Below, piece by piece: positions 1-8,173 of a stretch of DNA of 64,000 bases. The notes below the pieces were generated by a model. That model was not told the DNA's origin, ran no database searches, and saw only the letters and a program-made list of their open reading frames with translations. The translations under genes were made by a program, and so were the position numbers. Every line of letters begins with the position of its first letter. The stretch's first letter is position 1. Source of the DNA: Pseudomonas fluorescens (lineage in GTDB: Bacteria > Pseudomonadota > Gammaproteobacteria > Pseudomonadales > Pseudomonadaceae); contig NZ_CP015637.1 of the NCBI RefSeq assembly GCF_001708445.1, positions 2,729,001-2,793,000 on the forward strand, written 5' to 3'.

Positions 1-149
1 CACCAACAGCGCTTCGGCCGCTTTGCGCGGTGTGGATGGGAGGATTTATTTGCGGCCGCGCATTCAAACGGCACACACCTTCGGGTACATTCAGCGCCCC
101 TACGGACAGCACGCCCGCCCCTTATCGGGCATTCAAGGACACCCTGCGC

Positions 150-668
150 ATGGCTGCATCAAACAAATGGCTGATGTCATCGGTCGCGTACTACCTCGAC
201 TTTTTCAGCGTTCCGCTGTTCGTGATCCTCGCACTTTACCTCGCACCGTTTGATCCCGGCCTGGCGCTTGCCGGGTTGTTGGGATGGACGTTGGTGGAAT
301 ATGGGGTACACCGTTTTCTGTTCCACTCGCTGTATCGCCACGAGCATTGGACCCACCATGTCGATGTGCTCGCCTTTATCGGTGTATCCAGCTGGAAAAC
401 CAGTTCGGCGCTGGCGGTCCTGTTACTGCTGGCCTGGTATGGGCAACTGACCTCGGTATTCGTCGGTGCGGTGGTGGGCTATTTCTATTACATCTCGGTG
501 CACTACGTGATGCACCGCCCCAACCATTGGGCTTATCGGTTCATTCCAGGGCTGATCGCCAATCACGATCTGCACCATCGCAAAGGTATCGAGAAGAACT
601 TCGGGGTCTCTTCGCCGCTGTGGGATCATGTGTTTCGCACCTTCATTCGAAATGAAGCGCGCGGCTGA
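150..668 (+). CDS. Sterol desaturase / fatty acid hydroxylase family membrane protein
   Basis: This is a 172-residue integral membrane protein of the fatty-acid-hydroxylase superfamily, a di-iron fold that hydroxylates or desaturates lipids. Histidine clusters typical of the family are visible: HRFLFH and HEHWTHH in the first half, then HYVMH and NHDLHH near the C-terminus. Hydrophobic segments lie between them. The ATG at 150 is preferred because an AAGGA-like ribosome site lies about 10 bases upstream; the frame is open further upstream but that stretch does not look like protein. The substrate cannot be told from sequence. It stands alone before a repeat region. Confidence 0.75.
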   Translation: MAASNKWLMSSVAYYLDFFSVPLFVILALYLAPFDPGLALAGLLGWTLVEYGVHRFLFHSLYRHEHWTHHVDVLAFIGVSSWKTSSALAVLLLLAWYGQLTSVFVGAVVGYFYYISVHYVMHRPNHWAYRFIPGLIANHDLHHRKGIEKNFGVSSPLWDHVFRTFIRNEARG

Positions 669-689
669 GCCCCCCGGTAGATAGGGCCG

Positions 690-880
690 TTGTGGCGAGC
701 GCTCGTGTTGTGGCCAGTGGGCTTGCTGTGGCCAGTGGGCTTGTTGTGGCGAGCGGGCTTGCCCCGCGTTGGGGCGCGAAGCGGCCCCATTCCAGGCGAT
801 GTGTTTTTAACTGACACACCGCAGGGCCTGGTTTTGGGGCTGCTGCGCAGCCCAACGCGGGGCAAGCCCGCTCGCCACAG
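690..880. repeat. REPIN-like inverted repeat with tandem half-unit head
   Basis: Two outward-facing copies of a GC-rich unit (core GTGGCGAGCGGGCTTGCC) lie head to head, the left at about 744-770 and the right at about 855-879. Their distal parts (GCGAAGCGGCCCC and its counterpart) flank a short loop. Three partial or decayed copies of the unit head precede the left arm at 690-743. Similar elements occur at 44130-44282 and 59950-60240. This is the layout of Pseudomonas REP doublets (REPINs). Confidence 0.8.
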
Positions 881-914
881 TTACAGTCCTTACAGTCCTA
901 ACAGTCCTAACAGG
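881..914. repeat. Nine-base tandem repeat, about 3.7 copies
   Basis: Units read TTACAGTCC, TTACAGTCC, TAACAGTCC and a partial TAACAGG. They directly abut the right arm of the REPIN-like element. No coding role is evident. Confidence 0.8.
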
Positions 915-973
915 CATTCGGCCTTGTCGAATCGTCGACACCGACTGATCGCCGGCTCGGACGTCAGGATCAA

Positions 974-2113
974 CTAGGTTGACTGAACGCTCCCGAGAAA
1001 TCGCTCTACCGCAAACACCCCCATCTGCGCCGGCATCTCGCCCTGCAATACCCACTGCGCAATCGCCTGCCCAAACAACGGCGCAAACTTGAAGCCATGC
1101 CCACATAACCCCGCCGCGACGAACAGCCCCGGCACCCGAGGGTCGGGGCCGACAATCGGGTTGCCATCCGGTGTGTTGTCGAAGAACGACACGCGGCGGC
1201 CGGTGGCCCGTGCGCTGGTCAGGCGCTTCAAGCGCAGGGCGGCGCGGTCGCGGTAGGCCAGCACGTTGGCGTCGCAGAAGCTGCGGTCGAAGCTATCCGG
1301 GTCGACCGCTACGCCTTCGGCGGCCATCAGCGAGCCGATGAAATAGCTGCCGGGCTGGTCCGGGCGCAGGTAGAAGCCCGCCTCCCGGTCGCAATAGCCT
1401 GGCATCGGCGAGTCAACGCCCTCCACCTGGACAATGCCGACGCTTTGCCGGGTGGCGTGGATCGGCAATGGCGCCTGGCAATCGTCAGCCAGTGTGGCAG
1501 CCCACGGCCCGGCGGCATTGACCACATGGGCGCAGGCGATAAAGCCGGTGTCGGTCTGCACGCCGATGGCGCGCCCGGCCTGGCGCACGATCCGTCGTGC
1601 CGCCCGCCCCTCGTCGATCACCGCGCCGAGGTCCCGCGCACCGGCTGCAAAACTGCGCGCGGTCAGGCGCGGATCGCAATAGCCCGCGTCGGGCTCGAAC
1701 ACCGCGCCCGCCAGGCCGTCGATAATCAGGTCTGGCACCTGCGCCTGCATTTGCTCGGCAGATAACCACTCAAGCGCCGCGCCCGTCGCGCGCAAAAGCT
1801 CGACGTTGGCCTGGGTGGCCGCTTGTTCGCGGGCGGGAATACCGGTCAAGAACCCCGTGCGCTGGTAGCCGCAAGTGCCGGGATAGTGCTGCCGCCAATC
1901 GCGATAGGCCCGCACGCCCCGTGCCGCCAGTTGGCTGAGGGCAGGATCGGCGTAATATTCGCGCACGATCCCCGGCGACGCGCCCGACGAGCCACTGGCA
2001 ATCGCGCCTTTGTCCAGCAGCCGTACCGACGCGCCGGCGCGCGCCAGGTGCCAGGCGGCGCTGGTACCGGTGGTGCCGGCACCGATCACGATGACGTCAG
2101 CGTATTCATGCAT
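974..2113 (-). CDS. FAD-dependent oxidoreductase of the DAO / sarcosine oxidase family
   Basis: This 379-residue protein has an N-terminal Rossmann motif (VIVIGAGTTGTSAAW) and a C-terminal GLCGHGFKFAP segment typical of monomeric sarcosine oxidase and related amine oxidases. The region that in monomeric sarcosine oxidase carries the flavin-linking cysteine reads SFFDNTPDG here, so flavin is probably not covalently bound. The ATG at 2113 is chosen because the dinucleotide-binding motif follows at once and the frame overlaps the end of the synthetase-like gene by 8 bases. It is the last gene of the putative hydrazine operon. I infer that it oxidises an amine or hydrazine intermediate; the substrate is unknown. 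Confidence 0.8.
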   Translation of the reverse strand: MHEYADVIVIGAGTTGTSAAWHLARAGASVRLLDKGAIASGSSGASPGIVREYYADPALSQLAARGVRAYRDWRQHYPGTCGYQRTGFLTGIPAREQAATQANVELLRATGAALEWLSAEQMQAQVPDLIIDGLAGAVFEPDAGYCDPRLTARSFAAGARDLGAVIDEGRAARRIVRQAGRAIGVQTDTGFIACAHVVNAAGPWAATLADDCQAPLPIHATRQSVGIVQVEGVDSPMPGYCDREAGFYLRPDQPGSYFIGSLMAAEGVAVDPDSFDRSFCDANVLAYRDRAALRLKRLTSARATGRRVSFFDNTPDGNPIVGPDPRVPGLFVAAGLCGHGFKFAPLFGQAIAQWVLQGEMPAQMGVFAVERFLGSVQST

Positions 2114-3728
2114 CGCTGGATGCACCCGCCAGCACCACGCTGGCCGGCAAGCATGGCGCCAGCGCCAGCGGGGACAAGGCCGCAAAGCGCGGGCGCGCCA
2201 CGGTCTCCGGCCTCGGCAGCGAGGCGGCATACAGCGCCTGGACCACCGGCAAACCGTCATGGCCCAGGCGGTGCCACAGGTGCTCGGCCAGGCGCGGCAT
2301 GATCGGCGCGGCCAGGTACGCCAGGCCCTTGAGCCACAAATAAGCGTGCCCAGGCTGTGTCACGTCCAGGTCCGGGCGTTGCATCCACTGGTGCAACACC
2401 TCCCAGGCGTCGCGCACCGAGACAGCGTCGAGCCGGAACGCCTGGCCCAGGCGCGCAACGGCCATTTCGAGGCCCGGCAACAAGTCTGGCTCGATGGACT
2501 GCAACCGGGCCTGATCGAGGCTGCCGAGGGCCAGGTCGACACGCCGGTCGAGGGCACCGGCCAGGTCCACATTGACCACCTCGACAAACTCCTCCACGGC
2601 GAAATTGGTTTCGCCCAGTTCGGGGCTTTCGCGGCAGAGGAAATAACGCACGCCATCGCTGGTGGCCGGGGTTTTTTCGACGATATCGGCGGCCCAGACC
2701 ACATGCAGGCGGCTGGTGGAAAACTTCGCGCCTTGCAGGTTGTAGAAGTAGTTGGTCAACACGTAGTCAAACGACTGGTGATCCTGCAGGGCATCCATCA
2801 CCGCCACGCTGCCCGCCAGCAGCAACACCGCGTTATCGATACCAAAGCTGACCAGCGTGGTCACCTCGCTGCTGCGCAGCATGGCGTGGCCGTGCTCCGG
2901 GGAGTGCTCGCGGGCACGGTCGGCGCAGGTCAGTGCGTATTCCCAGCCGGACTCGAACAACACGCGTGGGTTGTCAAAACGATCCGGGCTCCAGGCCACA
3001 CCCCAGTCGCCGGGTGCAGTCAGCCGCACGCGGCCATTTTCGCGTTCCAGGAAGCGCGCGATCACCTCGATGATCGACGCCGGCGCACCGGACGCCGCCA
3101 TGCGCCGCAGCAACTGGTCGGGGTGGGCCACTTTCAGGAACAGACTTTCGACCTCGACCCACTGCAACGGGCTGTCGCCCATGCGCGGCTGGGGATTGAG
3201 CATGGTTTCCGGGCGGAACAAGGCACCGCAGGCTTCACAGAAGTAGCCGCCAGCCCCTGCCTGGCAATACGGGCACTGCCCCACCAGCCAGGCGCCGGCC
3301 ATGTAGCGACGGGTATGCGGGCAATACAGCACACGTTCGACCACGGTTTCGGTCACGCCCAACGCCACCAGGCGCTCGACCGTGCGCCGGGCATTGTCTG
3401 CATGCTGCGCGGCGTACGGGCCTTGCACCAGGTCGAGGAAGTCATCGACCTCGACATCCAGCGCGCGCAGGTCGTTGGCGATCTGCCCGTGGTAGTCACG
3501 CACCACCTCTTCGGGCGCGCGCAGCTCCTGCACGCCTTTCCACAATACGTAGGAGTCGAAGCCGTCTACCGCCGAGACCACATCGACACTGTGCCCCTGG
3601 GTGCGCAGGTAGCGCCCGAGCATGTCCATGCGCAAGTAAGGACCGGCAATGTGGCCCAGGTGCAACCTGCCGTTGGGCGTGGGAGGAATCGGCATCAGGA
3701 AGAATTTTTGCGCGGTGATAGCAGTCAT
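2106..3728 (-). CDS. Methionyl-tRNA-synthetase-like protein, probable hydrazine synthetase component
   Basis: This 540-residue class I synthetase-fold protein has the HLGH signature near residue 24 and a degenerate KMSKS loop (KFSTSR) near the middle. A MetRS-type metal knuckle with CPHT, CPYC and CEAC pairs is also present. The C-terminal helical domain lacks a recognisable counterpart of the N/R/W anticodon-reading motif of genuine MetRS, and there is no C-terminal tRNA-binding extension. MetRS-like domains fused to cupins (Spb40, Tri28, PyrN) join an amino acid to N-hydroxylysine to build an N-N bond. The neighbours here (cupin, N-hydroxylase, FAD oxidase) match that system, so an adenylating role on an amino acid is inferred. 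It starts 4 bases after the preceding stop. A resistance or spare MetRS is the alternative. Confidence 0.82.
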   Translation of the reverse strand: MTAITAQKFFLMPIPPTPNGRLHLGHIAGPYLRMDMLGRYLRTQGHSVDVVSAVDGFDSYVLWKGVQELRAPEEVVRDYHGQIANDLRALDVEVDDFLDLVQGPYAAQHADNARRTVERLVALGVTETVVERVLYCPHTRRYMAGAWLVGQCPYCQAGAGGYFCEACGALFRPETMLNPQPRMGDSPLQWVEVESLFLKVAHPDQLLRRMAASGAPASIIEVIARFLERENGRVRLTAPGDWGVAWSPDRFDNPRVLFESGWEYALTCADRAREHSPEHGHAMLRSSEVTTLVSFGIDNAVLLLAGSVAVMDALQDHQSFDYVLTNYFYNLQGAKFSTSRLHVVWAADIVEKTPATSDGVRYFLCRESPELGETNFAVEEFVEVVNVDLAGALDRRVDLALGSLDQARLQSIEPDLLPGLEMAVARLGQAFRLDAVSVRDAWEVLHQWMQRPDLDVTQPGHAYLWLKGLAYLAAPIMPRLAEHLWHRLGHDGLPVVQALYAASLPRPETVARPRFAALSPLALAPCLPASVVLAGASSDA

Positions 3729-3732
3729 CTTT

Positions 3733-4857
3733 TCAATCCATCGAGGCAGCGGAAAGTGTGGGTTCGGCGATGGCCGCCGTATCGGGCCGATGAGCCACGA
3801 TCAAATCGAGGGCCTCGCGGGCAATGCCGGGGGCCAGGCGGAAACCCGCACCACTGCCGGCACCGGCAAATACCAGGTGGTGCACCGGGTCGAAGCTCAC
3901 CCGCGATTCGCCGCTGGGGCTGTAGCTGTCGCAGAACACCCGGCCGCCGCGACACCGCGCCACCAACGCCGGCAGGTAGTGCGCCAGCGTGCGGTTGGCG
4001 ACGTCCCGGTCGTGGGGAGTGATTTCCAGCGCGTGCTTGCGCGGCGCCACATCCCATTCATCACAACGAAAGCTGAACAGCCATTGGTTGCGGGCGGCCA
4101 GTGGCATCAGGTACGCATCGGATTGCGGCAGGAACAACGCCGCGGCATTCGCCGGCGGTACGCCATCGATATGCAAGGCCACCACCTTCTTGACCCGTAG
4201 CCCGTGCTCGGTAGCGAGTGCGCCAAACGGCGACTCGCTGACCCATGGCCCGGTGGCAACCAGGGTGCGTCGGGCGCGCACGCTGGCGCCATCGGCCAGG
4301 GTGATACGCGAACCGCTGCCCTGCGCATCGATACGCTGCACACCCACGCCCTCGATGCAACGCACCTGGGCGCTGGCCAGGCTCTGGCTGATCAGCAACC
4401 GCGCCACCCAAGGCGGCTCGTAGCTTTCGGCGGTGCCGCCGCGCAACAGGCACTCGCCCGTGCCCACCGTGAGCGGCGCACCCAGGCGTTCACCGAGGTC
4501 GGCGGCCGACAGGTCGGCGGGCTCGACCGTGGCCTCGACCACGGCCTGCTGAATCTCGGGCGTCAGGCTGCGATCCGCCAGCCAGTACACCGGCGCCTGG
4601 CTGGTGCGGATGCCCAGCCGATCACGCAGCGCGCGGTACAGCCCGGCACTCTCCCCGGCCAGGCGCCGTTCGCGTGCCGAGCGCCCGGTGGCCAGCAGCA
4701 CCCCCGCCGAGTGCGAGGTCGCCCCATCGCCGATGCGGTAGCGGTCGATCAACAGAATCCGCCAGTGCGGGTAACGCTGTACCGCGTGGTGCAAGGCCCA
4801 GGCGCCGATAATGCCGCCGCCGACAATCACCAGGTCGAAATCCTGCTGCATGCTCAT
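3733..4857 (-). CDS. FAD-dependent oxidoreductase (DAO family), hydrazine cluster
   Basis: This 374-residue DAO-type flavoprotein begins with LVIVGGGIIGAWALHHA and ends with a GAGSGAGFRLAPG flavin segment. The ATG at 4857 forms an ATGA overlap with the stop of the upstream cupin gene, which fixes the start better than the in-frame GTG at 4866 and indicates translational coupling. In triacsin biosynthesis a DAO-type enzyme (Tri27, as I recall) cleaves the lysine-glycine hydrazine adduct to release hydrazinoacetate. This gene sits between the cupin and synthetase-like genes and is the best candidate for the equivalent step. That assignment is inference from context. Confidence 0.8.
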   Translation of the reverse strand: MSMQQDFDLVIVGGGIIGAWALHHAVQRYPHWRILLIDRYRIGDGATSHSAGVLLATGRSARERRLAGESAGLYRALRDRLGIRTSQAPVYWLADRSLTPEIQQAVVEATVEPADLSAADLGERLGAPLTVGTGECLLRGGTAESYEPPWVARLLISQSLASAQVRCIEGVGVQRIDAQGSGSRITLADGASVRARRTLVATGPWVSESPFGALATEHGLRVKKVVALHIDGVPPANAAALFLPQSDAYLMPLAARNQWLFSFRCDEWDVAPRKHALEITPHDRDVANRTLAHYLPALVARCRGGRVFCDSYSPSGESRVSFDPVHHLVFAGAGSGAGFRLAPGIAREALDLIVAHRPDTAAIAEPTLSAASMD

Positions 4858-5207
4858 GCCCACCACACCGAAAACACCTGGACCTGCGCGGTGCCGGCGT
4901 TGCGCGCTAAATGTGGGCGCCAGGGGGCAAAATACAAACTGTCGCCATTTTTTACCGCGTGCCAGGTACCGTCGTAGAACACGTTGAGGTCGCCGCCGCT
5001 GATAAACCAGATCTCGTTGACTGCGTGCCTGTCTTCATCCGTTGCGCAGTCGGGATCGATGGTGAAACGCGAGGACTGGATCGGGGCGTTGACCAATTTG
5101 CCGGAAAAGTGGTGCAGGTACAGGTGCACGCCTTGCAGCGCCACCGGTTCCTCGGTTTCGCGAATGACCGGGGCGTTGCCGTTGGGCGGTAGTGTGATGG
5201 GCTCCAT
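4854..5207 (-). CDS. Stand-alone small cupin, probable N-N bond forming partner
   Basis: This 117-residue single-domain cupin has motif 1 as HAVNEIWFISGG (metal ligands His and Glu) and motif 2 as GDSLYFAPWRPHLARN (ligand His). An AGGAG site lies 8 bases before the ATG. In characterised hydrazine synthetases a zinc cupin domain rearranges an ester of N-hydroxylysine into a hydrazine and is fused to a MetRS-like domain. Here the cupin is a separate protein, overlapping the oxidase gene by ATGA and 17 bases downstream of the N-hydroxylase. Its function is inferred from this context; small cupins in general are diverse. Confidence 0.8.
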   Translation of the reverse strand: MEPITLPPNGNAPVIRETEEPVALQGVHLYLHHFSGKLVNAPIQSSRFTIDPDCATDEDRHAVNEIWFISGGDLNVFYDGTWHAVKNGDSLYFAPWRPHLARNAGTAQVQVFSVWWA

Positions 5208-5223
5208 GGCCGGGCTCCTGGGT

Positions 5224-6564
5224 CTAGTTGGCGAGGGCGGTCAGGCGATCGAAACGCGCGTCGCTGACCTCGTCGAAGGCAGCGCTGGGGCCCCATTGGA
5301 CGAACGCGTCGGGTTCGTCCAGGTCGTACAGGGCTTGCCCGCTGACGCTGTTGAGGATGTTTGCGCAGCGCCAGGGAATCAGGCCCAGGTTCGGGTCGGC
5401 GATGCCTTTCTGGCTGCGCGCGGCGTTTTGCACGTAGATGGCCGACCCCTGCGGGCCGTCCCACTGCACGGAGTAGTCCTGGTTGAACACGTATTCGCCG
5501 TTGCGCCGGGTGATGCGTGGCTCGATCGCCCCCAGGCATTCCGGCATCTGGTAGGCGTACCCGGTGCACAGCACCGCCATGTCGGCACTCAGCTCTTCCT
5601 GCACATGGCTGTGCCCATGCACCAGCGACAGGCTCCAGTGATGGGGACGCTGCTGGACTGCGGTCAACTCGCGGCCCGGCAACAGGCGGACTTTGCAAGG
5701 GTGATGCAGCACGTGCTTGAGCTCGTACAGGCGGCGGTAAATCGATTGCAACAACGATTGGGAGATGCCGTCGCTCGCCAGTTTCTGTTCGACCAGCAGC
5801 GACTGGCGCACGGCCTCGGGTTGGGCAAAGAAGTGGTCGCTGTATTGCGGGGTATACAGCTCGTTGGTAAAGGGCGACTCATCCAGCGGCGAGAAATTCC
5901 AGCGCCGCGACACCCAGGTCACGCTGGCCGGTAGCGCGCTGGTGTCGGACAGCAGGTGCTGAATGATCTCGGCGCCGGTCTGGCCGCCGCCGATCACCAC
6001 CACGCGTTTGTCTTTCAGGCTGCGCTTGCGGGTCATGTACTGGGAGGAATGGAACAGCGTGTCGCCCAGGTGTGGGCGCGCGAATGCCGGGATCGAAGGC
6101 TGTTGCCCGGTGCCCAGCACCAGGTTGCGCGCCGGCTGGACCCAGGTATCCCCCTTGAGCAGGAACAGCCCGTTCTCGAACTCCACCGAACGCACTTCGC
6201 TGTTGAAATGCAGGTTGGGCAGCTGGGTACAGGCCCAGCGGTAGTACTGGTTGAATTCGCGGCGCAGCACTTGATCGAAATTGGCGTTGATAAAGCTCAA
6301 CAACTGTTTTTGCTTGGCCAGGTAGGCGAGGAACGACAGTGGATTGGACGGGTCCACCAGGCTGACCAGGTCCTTGAGGTAGTGCACCTGCAACATGGCG
6401 TCGGGCACCATCATCCCCGCATGCCATTGAAATTCGCTGCTGCGCTCGAAAAACGTCGCGGTAAGGCCGGGTTTGGGCTGGGCCAGCGCCGCCAGGCTCA
6501 AATTAGCCGGGCCAATGCCGATTCCCGCTATATCTACAACGGCTGCCGCAGAGAGCACATTCAT
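5224..6564 (-). CDS. Lysine/ornithine-type N-hydroxylase (SidA/IucD/PvdA family)
   Basis: This 446-residue flavin monooxygenase has the FAD motif GIGIGPANLSLAAL, the NADPH motif VVVIGGGQTGAEI, a DESPFTNELYTPQY substrate-region segment and a C-terminal CTGY signature. These are hallmarks of siderophore-type amine N-hydroxylases acting on lysine or ornithine. No siderophore NRPS or IucA/IucC synthetase is nearby; instead a cupin, a MetRS-like protein and DAO enzymes follow, so an N-hydroxylated amino acid feeding N-N bond formation is inferred. Either ATG 6564 (AGGG 9 bases upstream) or ATG 6570 may be used. Whether lysine or ornithine is used cannot be decided here. Confidence 0.85.
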   Translation of the reverse strand: MNVLSAAAVVDIAGIGIGPANLSLAALAQPKPGLTATFFERSSEFQWHAGMMVPDAMLQVHYLKDLVSLVDPSNPLSFLAYLAKQKQLLSFINANFDQVLRREFNQYYRWACTQLPNLHFNSEVRSVEFENGLFLLKGDTWVQPARNLVLGTGQQPSIPAFARPHLGDTLFHSSQYMTRKRSLKDKRVVVIGGGQTGAEIIQHLLSDTSALPASVTWVSRRWNFSPLDESPFTNELYTPQYSDHFFAQPEAVRQSLLVEQKLASDGISQSLLQSIYRRLYELKHVLHHPCKVRLLPGRELTAVQQRPHHWSLSLVHGHSHVQEELSADMAVLCTGYAYQMPECLGAIEPRITRRNGEYVFNQDYSVQWDGPQGSAIYVQNAARSQKGIADPNLGLIPWRCANILNSVSGQALYDLDEPDAFVQWGPSAAFDEVSDARFDRLTALAN

Positions 6565-6660
6565 GATCATTATCCCTAGTGATGATGTTTTTCAGGTGCA
6601 GCGGCGCCTCGCGGCATTCACGAAGGCGTGCTGGGCAATGGTTTTACAAATGCAAACGCA

Positions 6661-8034
6661 TCAGTTTTTCACGGGGTGCGCAGCTGGCACCTTGAGCACC
6701 AGGGCGGACAGCATCATGGCCAGCAATGACAAGCCGATCGCAACGCTGACAGCGAGGTAGATGGCATCGCTACGCGGTTGGATCGAGGTCAGCAGGGCCC
6801 CGAAGATCGCCACGCCAAAGGCTGAACCACTTTGTCGACTGGCATTGAGCGTGCCTGCGGCCACCCCGGCCTTGGCACGATCAACCACACTCATGAGCAC
6901 GGAGGTGGCGGCCGGCGTAATGATCCCCGCACCGAACCCCACCGCCGGGTAACACAGCGCGATGCGCCAGTACGGCGCATCGACGGCCAACGCGAACAGG
7001 CCGATAAACCCCAGGGTGTACAGGCCGAACCCCGCACACAGCACGGCGCGGGCGCCATAGGCCCGGGTCAACCGGCCGCAGGTGAAGCTGCCGAGGGTGA
7101 CCATGGCGGTCAATGGCAGGAACGCCAGGCCCGTCTCCAACGGTGACCAGCCCCGGTCGGTCTGGAAGTACAGGCTGAGCAGGAAAAACAACCCGTAGAA
7201 CACCAGGGCCGAGACCAGCGACAGGAACGTTGCCCCGGAAAACACCGGGTTACGGAAGTAATGCAGCGGCAGCATCGGGTCCTTGTGCCGGCTCTCGGTC
7301 ACCAGGAACGCGCACCAGGCGATACACGCGACAAACACCCCGACGTAGACCCACTCGGAATTCCACCCCAGTTTGGCCCCTTCGATCAGCACGGCCACCG
7401 AGGTCGCCAGCGCAATAATGGCGGTGATTTGCCCCGTGACATCCAAGTGGCGGTTGGGCGCCAGGGGCGCTGAAGATGGGATGCGCGACGTCAGCCAGAC
7501 GCCGACCAGGGCAATCGGCACGTTGATCAGGAAAATACTGCGCCAGCCGAACAGTTCGATCAGCACCCCACCCACCAAGGGGCCGGCCGCCATGGCAATA
7601 CCACCGCAGCCTGCCCACACGCCGATGGCACTGGCACGCTGGTGGGTCTGTGGGTAGGCGCTGTTGATCAGCATCAAGGAGCATGGCACCAGCAGCGCGG
7701 CCCCTACCCCTTGCAGGACGCGTGCGCCCACCAGTTCAGGCAGATCGTTGGCCAGCCCGCATAAGCCCGAGGCCAGCGCAAACAGGCCGAGGCCGACGGC
7801 GTAGATTTTCTTTGCTCCGTAGCGGTCGCCGAGCAAGCCGCCCGTCAGCAGCAGGCTGGCAAAAGTCAGGGTGTAAGCGTTGATCACCCATTGCAGGCCG
7901 GTGATATCCGAGCCGAACGTCTGGGAGATGGACTCCAGTGCCACGTTGACGATGGAGGTATCCAGAATGACGACCACATAGCTGAGGCTGGTGGCGATCA
8001 GTACCTGTCGTTGGTAGCGCGTGTTGAGTTCCAT
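6661..8034 (-). CDS. DHA2-type MFS exporter
   Basis: This 457-residue 14-helix major facilitator of the EmrB/QacA type has LDTSIVNVAL in helix 1, GGLLGDRYGAKK in loop 2-3 and an ARVLQGVGAALLVP motif. The ATG at 8034 follows AGGAAAGA, while the in-frame ATG at 8055 has no ribosome site. It is the first gene of the minus-strand run containing the hydrazine genes, with 96 bases before the N-hydroxylase, and is divergent from the ArsR-type regulator. Export of, or self-protection from, the cluster product is inferred. Confidence 0.85.
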   Translation of the reverse strand: MELNTRYQRQVLIATSLSYVVVILDTSIVNVALESISQTFGSDITGLQWVINAYTLTFASLLLTGGLLGDRYGAKKIYAVGLGLFALASGLCGLANDLPELVGARVLQGVGAALLVPCSLMLINSAYPQTHQRASAIGVWAGCGGIAMAAGPLVGGVLIELFGWRSIFLINVPIALVGVWLTSRIPSSAPLAPNRHLDVTGQITAIIALATSVAVLIEGAKLGWNSEWVYVGVFVACIAWCAFLVTESRHKDPMLPLHYFRNPVFSGATFLSLVSALVFYGLFFLLSLYFQTDRGWSPLETGLAFLPLTAMVTLGSFTCGRLTRAYGARAVLCAGFGLYTLGFIGLFALAVDAPYWRIALCYPAVGFGAGIITPAATSVLMSVVDRAKAGVAAGTLNASRQSGSAFGVAIFGALLTSIQPRSDAIYLAVSVAIGLSLLAMMLSALVLKVPAAHPVKN

Positions 8035-8080
8035 AACCCCGTCTTTCCTATCCATAATGGCGCTTTGACTATAAGCAGCT

Positions 8081-8118
8081 TTTCAATTGAAACGCTTCGG
8101 GCTGTGTCGAAGTGTTAG
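8081..8118. promoter_or_regulatory. Two adjacent inverted repeats between MFS and ArsR genes
   Basis: A perfect 12-base palindrome TTTCAATTGAAA (8081-8092) is followed by arms AACGCTTCG and CGAAGTGTT (8091-8118, 8 of 9 matching). Both lie in the divergent promoter region and are suitable operators for the adjacent ArsR-type protein. Binding is inferred. Confidence 0.5.
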
Positions 8119-8173
8119 TGTTTATGTCATCCTGAAACCCGACATCACCTGGCAAAGCGCGGAGTTCAATGGA

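Noticed and set aside
690..880. REPIN as an attachment site or insertion-sequence end
   Set aside because: No transposase or integrase is nearby, and the same element recurs in intergenic positions at 44.1 and 60.0 kb.
881..914. Nine-base tandem repeat as a CRISPR remnant
   Set aside because: Units are too short, contiguous without spacers, and no cas genes are present.
2010..4022. A 670-codon plus-strand frame opposite the synthetase-like and oxidase genes
   Set aside because: It is antisense to two genes with clear motifs, and its protein is rich in Arg, Gln, His and Ala without any domain, the usual look of a shadow frame in high-GC DNA.
5224..6564. Siderophore biosynthesis as the role of the N-hydroxylase
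   Set aside because: No NRPS, IucA/IucC-type synthetase, acyltransferase or TonB receptor lies nearby; the cupin, MetRS-like and DAO genes fit hydrazine formation better.
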